DNA of 48,565 nucleotides, from positions 1-48,565 of the forward strand of contig NW_003206658.1 of the NCBI RefSeq assembly GCF_000006405.1, in the 5' to 3' direction. Position numbers and translations under genes: made by a program. Shown in pieces: positions 1-10,110 of this stretch (position 1 is the first letter of the stretch; every line of letters starts with the position of its first letter). The notes beneath the pieces are model-generated. The model searched no databases. It saw nothing but the letters and a program-made list of their open reading frames with translations, and was not told where the DNA came from. Origin of the DNA: Perkinsus marinus ATCC 50983 (lineage: Eukaryota; Perkinsozoa; Perkinsida; Perkinsidae).

Positions 1-33
1 AGGTCTAGCTGGCTGGAGTCCAGCCGCTGGACA

Positions 34-450
34 AGCGCATCAAGTCCCAGCTGATGGCTGGGCCCTCACACTTGTTGATAGCATGCGGTTCAGTGGCTAT
101 TCCTTTGACCTCGAATGAATTCTGAGACCTCGCATATCATGGGTCGATCCGTGCATTATTTATAACAAGCTCATAACAGGTCGTTCATTCGCCTATGTTC
201 TGGAGAGAACATCAGTGCACTATGTCTTGGCGCTTGCAAGCCGAGAGGAGCACAGAAGGGTAGTGAGACAGGGTCAGTCGCCTGTTCGCCTGGGTAGGAA
301 TCGAAAGAGATTCCTACTCAAGTAGGGAGTCGAGGAAGAGACTCTTCTTCGTCTGTGTGGAATAGCACGAAGCTATTGTATGTCATGACCGGTCATTTTC
401 CGGTCATTTTTCTCAGAGGGGTAGTACATCGCTGCGGATCCGAGTACTAT
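34..450 (+). repeat. Interspersed repeat, copy A
   Basis: This stretch recurs, diverged, at 6334-6575 plus 6960-7080. Shared landmarks in order include GCGCATCAAGTC, CCTGAGACCTCGCA (GA-variant here), CATAACAGG, CTATGTCTTGGCGCTTG, GTCAGTCG and CTTCGTCTGTGTGGA, ending near TGTATGTCATG. No open reading frame, inverted ends or target duplication could be defined, so the class is unknown. It could be an old terminal repeat of a mobile element or a duplicated gene-upstream region. The left end may lie outside the window. Confidence 0.6.
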
Positions 451-1693
451 TTGTTTATCTAGTGGTTGTGGACCAGGGCGGGCTTTGAGTGCTGTCCTCC
501 GTCGCATATGCTATGTTCTCTCTCTATTATTGCCATTCGGTAACGTTGGCCGCTACGTCTGGTAGTGTTTCCCTTTTTGGGCTGTTCTCTTTCTCGAGCC
601 GATTACTCTATCAGTAGGGGACTATGATAAGTTCCTGTATGTAATATCATCACTTGACCAGCGTGATTGTTGTTTTCATATCTGATGACCGGGTCATCAT
701 GACCACCTTCGTTTCAGACGTAGTGTAGAGGCTATAGCTTCTGGTTACTCTGTCGGATCGTCTGAAGTTGCTCACCGAAGATTATGGTAGCAATCCTCAT
801 TGACGGTCTTTTGCGGAGCCTCAGTCGCTTCTACAAGAAGGAGGCATTCAACTATTGTCTCCACTATGTCGTTGTTCTCTATTCCGTGATGTTGTTCAGT
901 TTCGTGGTGGCCGACTTGTTGTGGTAATCAATTCTCTTCAGGAGGTGGGAGTTCCCAGCCTTCCCCTCTACTGGGTGCTAATCCCGATTGTCTCTCCATC
1001 GGTGGGGGAAGGTGAGATGTAGCAGAGTGGAAAGAGAGTAACGGCTTGAGTGCGGTGTTAAGGAGTATACTGCATGGAGTTATGTGATGCCGACATGTGG
1101 CTGTTACATGGGCTCGAGGTATTGGACGCTCTCAATCGACTGCGCACGATTTCTCCCCCACGAAGCGCGTCAGAAAGTCATCGTCGGCGAGTGAAGTCTA
1201 CTGGGCCCTCACCCTGTCCCGGAAGTTTAGATGATGAGGGATTAACGCAAAGTACAAGACTTTGTGGAAGCTCATTTAACATAGTAAATGAATGTATAAA
1301 GGCCCCTCCGCGCCAAGATTTGCATAGGGCTAGTAAATGTCATTTGCGTCTAAACAAGGGACGAAAAGACACAATACAGAACAACTCCTTTTGCATGACA
1401 ATCATCATGGTCATCATAGCCCCGTTAGGTGCGAGTATTAAGTTATACCACACATGAAGACGTGACTGTATACGAGATTTCTTAGATGGGGTTCCAAGCT
1501 TTGTCGTACTCCAACTGATAGGTTCAAACAAGTCAGCTTTTCAGTGGGTAAAGGTGAGGTTGTACCATGTCTGACGCCAACTGAGCGAATGATGGAGTCG
1601 TCACCGAGGTTTGTTCAAATAGAATGTCATCAGTGTTGAGCGAATCTCTTCGAAGCACTGGGTGATCTCTTCCAGAGTTACCCTCTCGAGGAG
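451..1693. other. No assignable gene
   Basis: Between repeat copy A and the signal-peptide exon at 1694 I see no recognisable protein, RNA gene or clear repeat. A 127-codon open frame at 1074-1457 has a short coding-like start but no recognisable domain and no supporting splice structure; it is not called. Confidence 0.4.
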
Positions 1694-3849
1694 ATGTTTT
1701 CTATGGTCTATCGTTTGATCGTCGTGGCGGCGCTGATGGTGATAGTTGAAGTTGGTTCGTCGAGACCACGTCATCGGAAGGTGAGAGGACGGCTCTATGG
1801 CTTCTTTAGCCTCTGATTAGTCTAGGAGGTACAGATCAACTTTTCGAAAACAGAAAGTGATTTACAATTGGGGACGGGGACACCGAAGTGCATTGAACTT
1901 TCACGTCTGAGAGTCGGTACTCTCTCAGCCGAGTACCCAATTCTCCACGGGAAGCAATCGAGGCCGCTTATGCGCGACATGACGCGAAGCGGAGCGGTTT
2001 GCGCGAATTTTTTGGTAACCTCGTACAGTTGCTTCCACTTTGTCTGTTGATCTCGAGAGATCTAGTGTAAGGCGATTAACACAGAATTCATGTCTAGTTT
2101 CGTCGAAAATACGTGTCTGAGAGACAGTAGCATATTTCTCGCCCTACTGCGCACCTATCGCGACATAGCAAAGGCGGTGCAAATCTGTCAACTCTCGAAA
2201 TTTCGTACCCCTTGGGTGAGCTAACTGCATAGACTCACTTGAAGCATAGAGTAGATGCTACTTGAGTTGACTGTTCCCTACCGGTACTGATCGGAGGCTC
2301 ATAACCGAGTCGATTTCTGTTATGCTGGGATCTAGTCGGGATCGACATCCCGACAGGAACTCACCGTGGCAACTATAGTGATTCTTCCGACAGTCGTCCC
2401 CTGGCTGAATACGACCTTGGAAGCGGAAAGAATTGAGATTTTGACTTCAGGGGAATAAAGCCCATCAGAAGCCGTACGATAGACCACGAGCGCAAGAGAA
2501 GGAGAACGCGCAGAATGTCTTCGATTTGACCTCGGAGTTATCAAATCTTCGTATCACCAATACTCAGCCCCAAGCCGCACATGACGACCTATCGGGCATC
2601 CCTATTGAGGACACCTGTTCTTCCCTTGGGAAGGTATACTGTCATTGTATACTACACGAGGTGTCAATGGTCTCCCATAGGACGATGATTTGTCATCTAC
2701 AGTGTGGGCTCGTCGGGATGCTGCAGACAAGTCTTATCACATGGAGTGTATCAGCTTTCATCACAAGCAAGGAAGGGCGGGGGATTCTCATTATTATGAG
2801 AAAGACTCGTTTTCAGGTTAAAGCAACCGACACCGTTAGGCGCACTTCCGGGCCAGTATAGAGATTTCATCAGTCCAGAAGGCATCGATGCTTCCACAGA
2901 AGTCAAGTACGTGGGCAGATACTATGTAAATTTGAAGTACTTTATGAACACTAAACTGGGAGGCGACGGCCTGGGTTGTCAGCAGCGATTGAACAAGAGA
3001 GTTCAGCGAAGTTTAGGTGGTGTGTCGGAATCCAGTGGAGAAGCGAATCGGAGTAATCAGGTACGCATTCCTTGGCATACAGGATTGCTCGTGACATGTC
3101 TCTGAAACTTGAGAAGGATGTGTTCTGGTCTACTGACGAGGTGAGCTAACGAGGAGGGTCTTGATCCTCATAGAACTATAATGTATTGAAGTTATATGTA
3201 TAGTTAGTGTTATAGCAAGTTAGTTGTAGAAGGAAGTCATATAGCCTCAGTAGGAGTTCAGTAGGAGTTATACCAGTAGTAAGTATATAGTTAGGAAGTT
3301 ATATATAATCGTTATATAATATACTTTGACGATATTATGGTCTGTATATTGTAGTTATAAGTCACTATAATGGTTGGAATATTCTGTAGTGTGTAGTATA
3401 GTAACTAGCGTTAAGGCTATATAAACTATAGAGTATCAGCTTCCCTCGAATCGCCTGAGAATGTTCGTTACTTGGAATTCCCGAATCGCCGATTGCTACT
3501 GTTGGGTGGAACTTCTCAGGATGGGATCATTCGAGGTGTGGAGATGGTCTTTTCCGAGCAGAAAGGGATGTTCATGATAACGTCGTTGACTTTGATCAGC
3601 CCGAATGATGTGTAAGCAGGAATAACAGCCTCACTAGTTCCCATCTACCTTCACAGGGCGATTCCATCGGGTTACCCGATTAACCATTCGAACCTCGAGC
3701 TGATCAATGAAATCGCATCTCACTCTGACGAGAAGGGTTCCGCTGCCACCTTCATGGCTTACTGTAGAGGGGCAGGAAGCCTCCTAGGAGAAACGCAGAA
3801 ATACGTGACCATGTCAGCACGTACGATATTCGATGCATTGCTCAACTGA
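1694..3849 (+). pseudogene. Decayed or multi-exon secreted-protein gene, copy 1
   Basis: I do not recognise the family. A short first exon at 1694 encodes a signal-peptide-like start (MFSMVYRLIVVAALMVIV...) followed by a GTGAGA donor. Further coding-like blocks follow at 1868-2020, 2510-2640, 2690-2810, 2900-3138 and 3490-3849. The blocks STVWARRDAADKSYHMECIS, YYVNLKYF, GII-RGVE and the C-terminus all have counterparts in copy 2 downstream, in the same order. An intron (donor at 3139, about 300 nt, AT-rich) and a short one at 3611-3656 have good splice sites at positions shared with copy 2. Several blocks change frame without an obvious intron, so the copy may be broken. Function is unknown; secretion is inferred from the N-terminus. 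Confidence 0.45.
3139..3442 (+). other. Long AT-rich intron of secreted-type gene copy 1
   Basis: GTGAGC donor to a TATCAG acceptor. The sequence is unusually rich in TATA and GTTATA steps with small internal repeats such as AGTAGGAGTT. The corresponding intron of copy 2 is much shorter, so this one has expanded since duplication. Confidence 0.4.
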
Positions 3850-4140
3850 GCTGGAGCGGGCTTGTACTGATGCGTTGTTGCTGTCTTATGATTCATCCTG
3901 GTGTTGAATGGTGTCGGTTTTGTTGAACAATATGCAAACTATTCATAATGGTTACCCTGAGCAAATCAGGTTGAATCAAACGAGTCCTGCAAATGCCGCT
4001 GCCTCTGTTGAGAGTGTCCTCGGTAGTCTCCGCCGTAGTGTGTATGGGAAGACGTGTTAAGCACTAGATTATAGACTCTCCATAAGTATTAAATCTGTCT
4101 GGTAACGCTAACTCGAAAGAAGCCACGGCGCATCTGCTAT

Positions 4141-5623
4141 ATGTGTGGGCTCCCTCCGTGGGGAGTGACCGAGCGAATACGGTGGGCATCGGAGGCTCCT
4201 GGCGCCAAGCAGATTGCTGTTGGTTGGGGCCTCACGTCGTCATTCTCCAGTGATGACTTATCTTCATTATGGTCCGACTCTCGTTGTGATATGGGCGGCA
4301 ATGCTCAGCGTATACGCTCCGAAGGTGGGCCCTTTCCTAAGCTGAATAGGGTTCTTATGCTTTACAAATGCCTAGGTCATTTCAGGTCCGAAAGGCTCGT
4401 CAGCATCCGCCGAATCCCTATAGTCGGCCTGAGGTGCCAGGAAGTCTCGACGGCTTCGAAGGGCTGGACGTTGTGGACCTCCGAGGGATGAAGGAGTTGC
4501 GGAAGAAAATACAACAGCATAAGCTTGGAGACTTGATGGGTCAATTATCGAGTATTGATATCGGCTCAAGTGCTGACACGTGTTCGGCGACATGGAAGAA
4601 TGTGAGGCCTGGCTGACCGGTTGGTGCTCGATCGGATTTTCTGTCGATCAGGGAGACGAGGAAGCGGTGACGGTATGGGCTCATCGAGGATCTTCTGGGG
4701 AGGCGTATCAGCTTAGGTGTGTCAACTTCTACAAGAGGTCAAAGCTAGTTGCTGTTGGTACAGAAGTGATTCACTGTGGCCGTCAGATTCGACCGCCTTG
4801 GAAGGGCAGAGAGCACCGCAGATCCATTCGGTGTATTCTTGCCGGAAGGTGGGGTTCCTCATACGATTGGGTATTCGGGTTACAATTGCGCTCACCGGTT
4901 GAAGTGTTTGGAATGCTCAGGTACATGTTGATATACTACGTAAATTTGAAGTATTTTATATCGAGTGAGCTCGAAGGCGACGATAAGACCTGCCAACAGC
5001 AGCTGGACAGGAGAGTTCAGGGAAGTCCTGGTGATGCGTTGGTCCCGGCGAGAATGCTATCGACTCGGCACACTTAGGTGTTGACCGTTGGGCATTCGAT
5101 TACGTCAGCAACTTATCCGCAAGTGCCATGGGACGTTGGAATTTTTGGGCACGTGACGAGGTGAGCTCCGTGATTCTTTGTTAGGGGCTCTCTGCAGTGC
5201 AGCGCTATTATGATTGTTCATTCTCGGTTGCTGCTGTGAATCACTAGTGGGAATTATGGTTATTCAGGAAGGCAATACGCGTGGAGTGGAGATAGCTGCG
5301 ACCCCTGGCACTGGGCAGTTTATAATCACATCATTGTCGGTGCTCAGCCAGGAGAAATTGTAATCAGCTCGGACTGCCCTTCCCATCCTTGGTGACAGGG
5401 AAATGCTTTCAGGAATATTCCGCTCGGCTATCCCATTGATCATTCCCGCGCGGAGGAGCTCACCAAAGAGGCCTGGTCGCTGGTGATACCGAGACATGAG
5501 CTCTTGAGCTATGACTTGCTTCTGGCATGCGGGCAAGCCGCGGCAGGAGGAAACGGAGAACTACCGACTAAGGAGGCCGCGATACGACTGATACACAGTG
5601 TGTTACTGAAAGGGAGTCCATGA
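4141..5623 (+). pseudogene. Decayed or multi-exon secreted-type paralogue, copy 2
   Basis: This is the diverged tandem paralogue of copy 1. Matching blocks are EGLDVVDLRGMKELRK-DTC (4450-4590), AVTVWAHRGSSGEAYQLRCV (about 4660-4725), YYVNLKYF (about 4935), GVDRWAFDYVSNLS, and RGVEIAATPGTGQFIITSL (5280-5340). A GAG|GTGAGC donor at 5158 sits at the same place as the donor of copy 1 at 3139, which supports true shared gene structure rather than chance. No signal-peptide exon was found upstream, and the 5' limit is arbitrary. The final frame ends in a TGA at 5621-5623. No known domain is visible; it could be a lineage-specific secreted family. Frame changes between blocks suggest decay, but missed introns remain possible. 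Confidence 0.42.
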
Positions 5624-5930
5624 CGATAAATGGTGTACGACTCCCATATTCATGTTTTTGTTGTTGGATGTTGGTGCAAGGAGTGGCAAGTTGTCGATGA
5701 TTGTTGAGTTGTTGAGGTAGTGGCCTGGATTGTGTGGGGAAAGGCACTTTTGAAGGGAGGGGTGAAGAGTATTTCAGAAGAGAAAAAATATCCTTCTTCG
5801 CGATGAAGAAAGTATTCTTTAGGGGAAGAAAGAGTGTTGTTGATAAAAAAGTTGCTGATTCTGCTCGACTCGGTTACGCCAAACATGATTCATAGAGACG
5901 ATGACAACTTGATTTCTCATCAATGCCAAA
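5624..5930. other. Intergenic, purine-rich
   Basis: No recognisable gene. A run around 5750-5840 is strongly G/A-rich on this strand. A 78-codon open frame on the minus strand here has a low-complexity Thr/Ser tail and is treated as chance. Confidence 0.4.
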
Positions 5931-6012
5931 CGACAGCGGCAGGATTCGAACCTGCGCGGGCTGAGCCCAGTGGATTTCAAGTCCACCTCCTTAACCACTC
6001 GGACACGCTGTC
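5931..6012 (-). tRNA. tRNA-Ser (anticodon TGA)
   Basis: The minus strand folds as an 82-nt class II tRNA. The acceptor stem GACAGCG (6012-6006) pairs with CGCTGTC (5938-5932), with discriminator G. The D-arm region reads TCCGAGTGGTTAAGG, the anticodon loop CTTGAAA gives TGA, the variable arm GGGC-TCA-GCCC forms a stem, and the T-arm holds GGTTCGAATCC. It decodes serine UCA. All stems are intact, so it should be functional. Confidence 0.95.
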
Positions 6013-6164
6013 TGTGTTCCGAGTGAATGGCTATCGAGGGACTTCATTTTCGAGTATCGCTCATTGTCACACGATAAATCAGCATTCGCAGCGTTGTTCG
6101 AGCTACATATATTTTGGGCAGAAAAATGAACTCATGTGAACACGCCGAGCATTTCTACAAACAC

Positions 6165-6199
6165 GTAAGGCTTACTCTAACGGTTAGAGTAAGCCTTAC
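6165..6199. repeat. Perfect 17-bp inverted repeat, 1-nt spacer
   Basis: GTAAGGCTTACTCTAAC at 6165-6181 is followed after one G by its exact reverse complement at 6183-6199. It lies about 150 bp upstream of the tRNA-Ser start. It may be a foldback-element remnant or a cruciform; no function is assigned. Confidence 0.8.
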
Positions 6200-6333
6200 A
6201 GAGCCTTAGAGTATAACCCTCCCATTCACACTCCACAAAGTACACAGATATACGGTTTCGACATCCTGGTCGACCCCAACATACCACCGTGGCTCCTCAG
6301 GGTAAACGCGAACTGTCCGTCATTCTTGACTAG

Positions 6334-7080
6334 ACGAGCGCATCAAGTCTCAGCTTGATGGTAGCAAGTGATCCAGTGGCTATCCTCTTGATATTGATTG
6401 AATCCTGAGACCTCGCAAATTCTAGATCGAAGTATGTATGATTCACAACAGGTTCATAACAGGCCGCTCAATCGCCTAGGTTCTGGAGGGGAAATAAGTC
6501 TACTATGTCTTGGCGCTTGGAAGCCGAGAGAAGCAGTAGTAAAACCGGGTCAGTCGTCTGTTCAGCGTTTTCTTCTTACTCGACAATTCTCTGTAGCTGG
6601 TAGCTTAGGTCTCTAGGGTAGCACCGGGCTCGCAAGGTTTCCTTCTGACCGAATTCGTGGCATAATCTCGCAAGACTCCACGTAGAAGGCTCCTGTCGAC
6701 GTTAACAGAATCGGGTTGGGCCTGTATGATGGGTTGGTATGATGAAGAACAATAATTTTCCCAACTCGGGGGACTGTTGAGATAGCCCTATAACGTTCTT
6801 GGTTCGATTCTCGGTAAGGACATGCCCTATTTAATCTTAGTAATGTGGCAATGTTTGCTCACTGAACGATCGTACGATCTTGTCTCTCGACTGTGACTGA
6901 ATGCTGGTGGGGAGGGAGGTCTTCGATTCTTAATCGGGTTATAATATAAATCGGAAAAGATCCCTTTAACAGTAGGGGGTTAACGAAGAGACTCTCCTTC
7001 GTCTGTGTGGACAAGTAGGGAGCTACTGTATGTCATGTCATGTCATTTCCGAGCGAGATGGTAGGGCTATCTACCGCTGC
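6334..7080 (+). repeat. Interspersed repeat, copy B, with insertion
   Basis: 6334-6575 and about 6960-7080 match copy A at 34-290 and 320-450. The roughly 380 bp between (about 6580-6955) have no match in copy A, so they look inserted. The insert contains a tRNA-like B-box (GGTTCGATTC) at about 6792, suggesting a tRNA-related short element. The repeat ends about 80 bp before the VMA12-like start codon and may contribute to its promoter. Confidence 0.55.
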
Positions 7081-7158
7081 ATCATGATGCTAGTGTCGAC
7101 GATCAGTGTTTTTCACTATATTTTGTACTGTGTTATCAAGACTCCTCATAGTTAGATT

Positions 7159-8214
7159 TTGACTGCAGTTCCTTTATCTGTTTTTTCGCCGCATTCTATG
7201 CCGACTCAAGTCCTAGTATCGATCAGCGACGAGATTCGCTATTTCCTCAACTCTCAACCAGCGGCTCTGCGGAAGGTGTACAGGAATCGTGATACCATTG
7301 ATTTGGATGATCTCTGCAAGATGGTGGACGACCACAACCGCAGGGTAGTAGAGCGCGAGAGGCGCTCCCAGGTGTGCCGTGACGGTATTCTTAGGTTCAT
7401 CACGATAAGCGTAGCTCTTTCGTTTTGGCTGACGTCATGAAGAACTGCAAAGTTGTCGCGCGCCTCAATAATGATGAGGAAGAGGTAGCACCACGGGGGC
7501 TATCGCTGCCTCCTTCCCTATGTTCATTTTTTCAGTTGTCGAAGTTGTCTCCAGTCGAACGTATGAGAGCCGAAGCAGCGGAGCGGAAGTAGCACGATAT
7601 GACATGTTAGGGAAAGGCATTACCATGACCATTCAGATACCAAAGGTCGATTGGTGCCGACCTCAAAGGTGCCTCTAGGCTCAATTTCGTAGCGGCAGCC
7701 CATAGAAAACAAGGCACTTCTACAGTGGCAGAGGAAGTAAAGGGAGTTAGTGAGAATATCAGGTAGTAACAAGTTGGGCCCAATCTGTATCTTCCGGTCA
7801 TTAGTTGAGGAATACTTTGCCTTTCGCGTGACATACCTCCAAGTGTGATATATATCACTGTACTTGTTCTGGCACAATAGCTTATACAACGTTCGATCGC
7901 TCAGTTGACTATTTGGATTTTCGCTGCCGGTTCGGTTCAGTCTTCGTAGTGGATGATGCCTGTGTTTTTCAGCACTGCGTTACACTTCATAATGGCCTTT
8001 CTGGGCTCCTTTGCATTTGGGTACTACTTTATTAAGATATTTCGGGAGTATATGGACCCGACATACGTAAGCTTGGGGCTACAGTTGAGCGCGACTTGGT
8101 ATCATCTCCGTTCAGAGATACTTATTTGGTGGATTTTGCTGTGTAGTGACACTGTTCGTGGAGGCTTTGTTGTTCATAGTAAGAGACCAGAAGGCTGAAC
8201 TCATTGCAAAGTAG
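7159..8214 (+). CDS. VMA12: V-ATPase assembly factor, Vma12/TMEM199 family
   Basis: Six exons join in frame: 7159-7371, 7410-7484, 7536-7588, 7637-7762, 7973-8066 and 8116-8214, giving about 219 residues (human TMEM199 has 208). The protein has a helical N-terminal region, a block SSFVLADVMKNCKV placed like the family's conserved LHELLEGSEIYLP segment, a helix VERMRAEAAERKYQRSIG matching the VARLEKIK-EYKR region, then two membrane segments (STALHFIMAFLGSFAFGYYF and FGGFCCVVTLFVEALLFIV), the second with the characteristic buried Glu. Family members sit in the ER membrane and help assemble the V0 sector of the vacuolar ATPase. The 210-nt fourth intron holds a perfect ATATAT-centred palindrome at 7846-7859. 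A start at Met 7198 is also possible. The first intron could instead end at 7394. Confidence 0.8.
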
Positions 8215-8270
8215 TACCACACCTCGCCCACATCGCGTTCTCTATCGGGAGTTCGATTAGAAACGCCCGT

Positions 8271-8536
8271 ATGAAGGCTCGAGAACGAGCACGTGCCGAA
8301 GCGGCCGAAATGAAGAAGTATAGAGAGAAGCTCGAGGAGGAGACTCGGAAGGCTGAAGATGAACCCGACGAGCTGGACGATGTGGTCTTATTGTTGTTTT
8401 CGGTTCCGACCTTTCCCCTGTGCAGGTTCCCGCGGTCACGGCTATTGAAAATGGTGAGGGAGAGGAAGAGAGTGAGAGCTCTATTTTGAGGAGAAGACCT
8501 ATCGCGAGTGCATCTGTGGAGGAAGTCGATAACTGA
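8271..8536 (+). CDS. Small charged protein, unrecognised
   Basis: Two exons, 8271-8381 and 8426-8534 with TGA at 8534-8536, join in phase across a 44-nt GTGG...TGCAG intron to give 73 residues. The first half is a highly charged helix (MKARERARAEAAEMKKYREK...), the second is acidic then basic and Ser-rich, ending VEEVDN. It starts 57 bp after the VMA12-like stop on the same strand. No domain is recognised. An upstream exon cannot be excluded, so this may be the tail of a longer protein. Confidence 0.45.
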
Positions 8537-9355
8537 GCAGTTTCACCAATATTGTCTAGTGTGTTGTCCTCTTGCGTTACTCAGTGTGGCACTCTACAGT
8601 GCTTGCCGAAAATCTTGTTATTCTTCGAGATTGATGATAATCGATTATAATGTTAAGGTTGCTGTAAAGGTGTATTGTGATAAGGGGTACTCGTTTGTAA
8701 CGAGTACACATTGATGCGGCCGATGTGCAGTGGAGAGAATCCTGTCACTCTGTTCATTCGAGGAGCTATAAAATGTCGATATGGAATCGAGTCGTGCCCT
8801 TCGAGAGTCGAACTTCGAATATTCTCCTCCATTACTCATGACTGTGATGACCCCTTGGGGGGCACTAACCATGGTTGGTTAGCCTCGCGATAAGGATGAG
8901 GGTCTAGTCTTACAGCTATATACGTTCAGCTAGAAGTACGAGGGTTTGCAGTGAGCGGTCCCCTCAGCAATTTTCCCGATGTTCAATGGGCTCCTGTTAG
9001 AACGTGTTGCGATACTAGTATAGTTTGTGATGTGATCTTGGCGAGGCTCCGTGAGTTCGTACGAGGGATGGCCCCCCATAGGACTTTGAAGCGTCCAGAA
9101 TTCTCGCGGAGAACTTGGGGGAAGTCTTCAGCGTCGATTCGGTTGAAGGTGTAGTTCTGATGAATTGACTGTCCCCCGTGTTGGTGAACATAAGCTCGAC
9201 TGAATCTGGACTTCTTGTCTACGGGTTCGAGTAGACACTAGAGGTGATGGAGTTGATACGTAGCTGATCGATATCGCAAGGGCATAGACAGTAGATGAGT
9301 ATAATACGCAGGATCAGGATCAGTAAAGCGAATCCTTCTGACCAGATTTCTAAGT
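8537..9355. other. Intergenic, no gene recognised
   Basis: Contains a perfect 9-bp stem with 3-nt loop at about 8687-8707 (GTACTCGTT...AACGAGTAC), which could be a transcript-end hairpin. No coding pattern with splice support was found. Confidence 0.4.
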
Positions 9356-9760
9356 TTATTGATGAACCCTCTTGAGGGCGGTGAACGATACGGGGGGGTA
9401 GGTTATCACTGAGCAACCCCGCGAAGTGACCTCCATGGGGATTCGTCCTAGTACGAAAGAGTTGTACATGAAAATGTCGGTGAAGTCGCCGTCTAGTTCC
9501 TAAACGACACACAGACCATTACTGTCGCCATAGAAGTTGCAGGTAGCAGTAGCGATCCCTTCGGCTTGCTCCCCACTGTCATTCAATCCCTTCGTCTCGA
9601 CGTTGCTTATCAAGCCTTTTGTGAGAAGTAACTCCCCGAACTGGTCAATAGTGATTGATGACTTAATAATCGATGATTGAGCCCTAGCGTGAGAGAATAC
9701 CAGGCACCCCACAACAATGTGAGTCGCAAAAGGAAGTGTCATCAACAGTCCACTCAGCAA
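9356..9760 (-). pseudogene. Broken secreted-protein gene
   Basis: From ATG at 9760 the minus strand reads a signal-peptide-like start (MLSGLLMTLPFATHIVVGCL...HARAQ), then an acidic region and the block CNFYGDSNGLCVV. There an in-frame TAG occurs, after which the same frame continues with coding-like sequence (ELDGDFTDIFMYNSFVLGR, then VTSRGCSVITYPPVSF) to a TAA at 9356-9358. Total would be about 134 residues. The family is not recognised. An in-frame stop followed by well-behaved protein suggests a recent nonsense mutation, a sequencing error, or a small undetected intron. The start lies 114 bp from the inverted-repeat element. Confidence 0.5.
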
Positions 9761-9862
9761 GTGGCACTTGCAGCTAAATTCAGGAGGAAGACTGCGATTC
9801 GGGAATTAAGGGCGCGCGCTTTTCATCGTGCGCCCAAAGAAAAGCGGTTTCGTTCGGAGCGT

Positions 9863-9874
9863 CCGTAAAAATGC
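9863..9874 (+). repeat. Target-site duplication, left copy
   Basis: CCGTAAAAATGC flanks the element and recurs in the same orientation at 13885-13896, next to the other end. A duplication of 11-12 bp fits the 8-11 bp range of Mutator-like elements better than most other DNA transposon families. Confidence 0.65.
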
Positions 9875-9972
9875 CCTCCGGTCCCAACCTGTGCGCATTT
9901 CGGTCCCAACACGTGCAAGCCCATAGAGGGTTTGTTTTATAGTGGAAACGCGGGCCTTCGGCCCGCTTTTAG
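9875..9972 (+). repeat. Left terminal inverted repeat
   Basis: Pairs with 13788-13884 in reverse complement with only a few differences, from the CGGTCCCAACCTGTGCGCAT end through GGGTTTGTTTTATAGTGGAA to the GC-rich hairpin. Confidence 0.85.
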
Positions 9973-10110
9973 TCATTAAACGTTCTGTACAGCTTATGGG
10001 AGTAATACCCGCTTAGGCGGATCATCCGCCGCAGCTGTGCGGTACCTTGAAGGATCTGGGTGATTTCGAGTGTTTCTCGCACGCGTCAAGGTGCTTAGCG
10101 CGCGCCCATA

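Noticed and set aside
34-7080. Repeats A and B as the long terminal repeats of one retroelement
   Set aside because: The DNA between them shows tandem secreted-type genes and a tRNA, with no polymerase, integrase or capsid-like blocks, and no end motifs or target duplication could be defined.
8789-8872. Possible minus-strand tRNA with GTGCCC/GGGCAC ends, 72 nt
   Set aside because: T-arm, D-arm and anticodon arm do not pair; chance symmetry.
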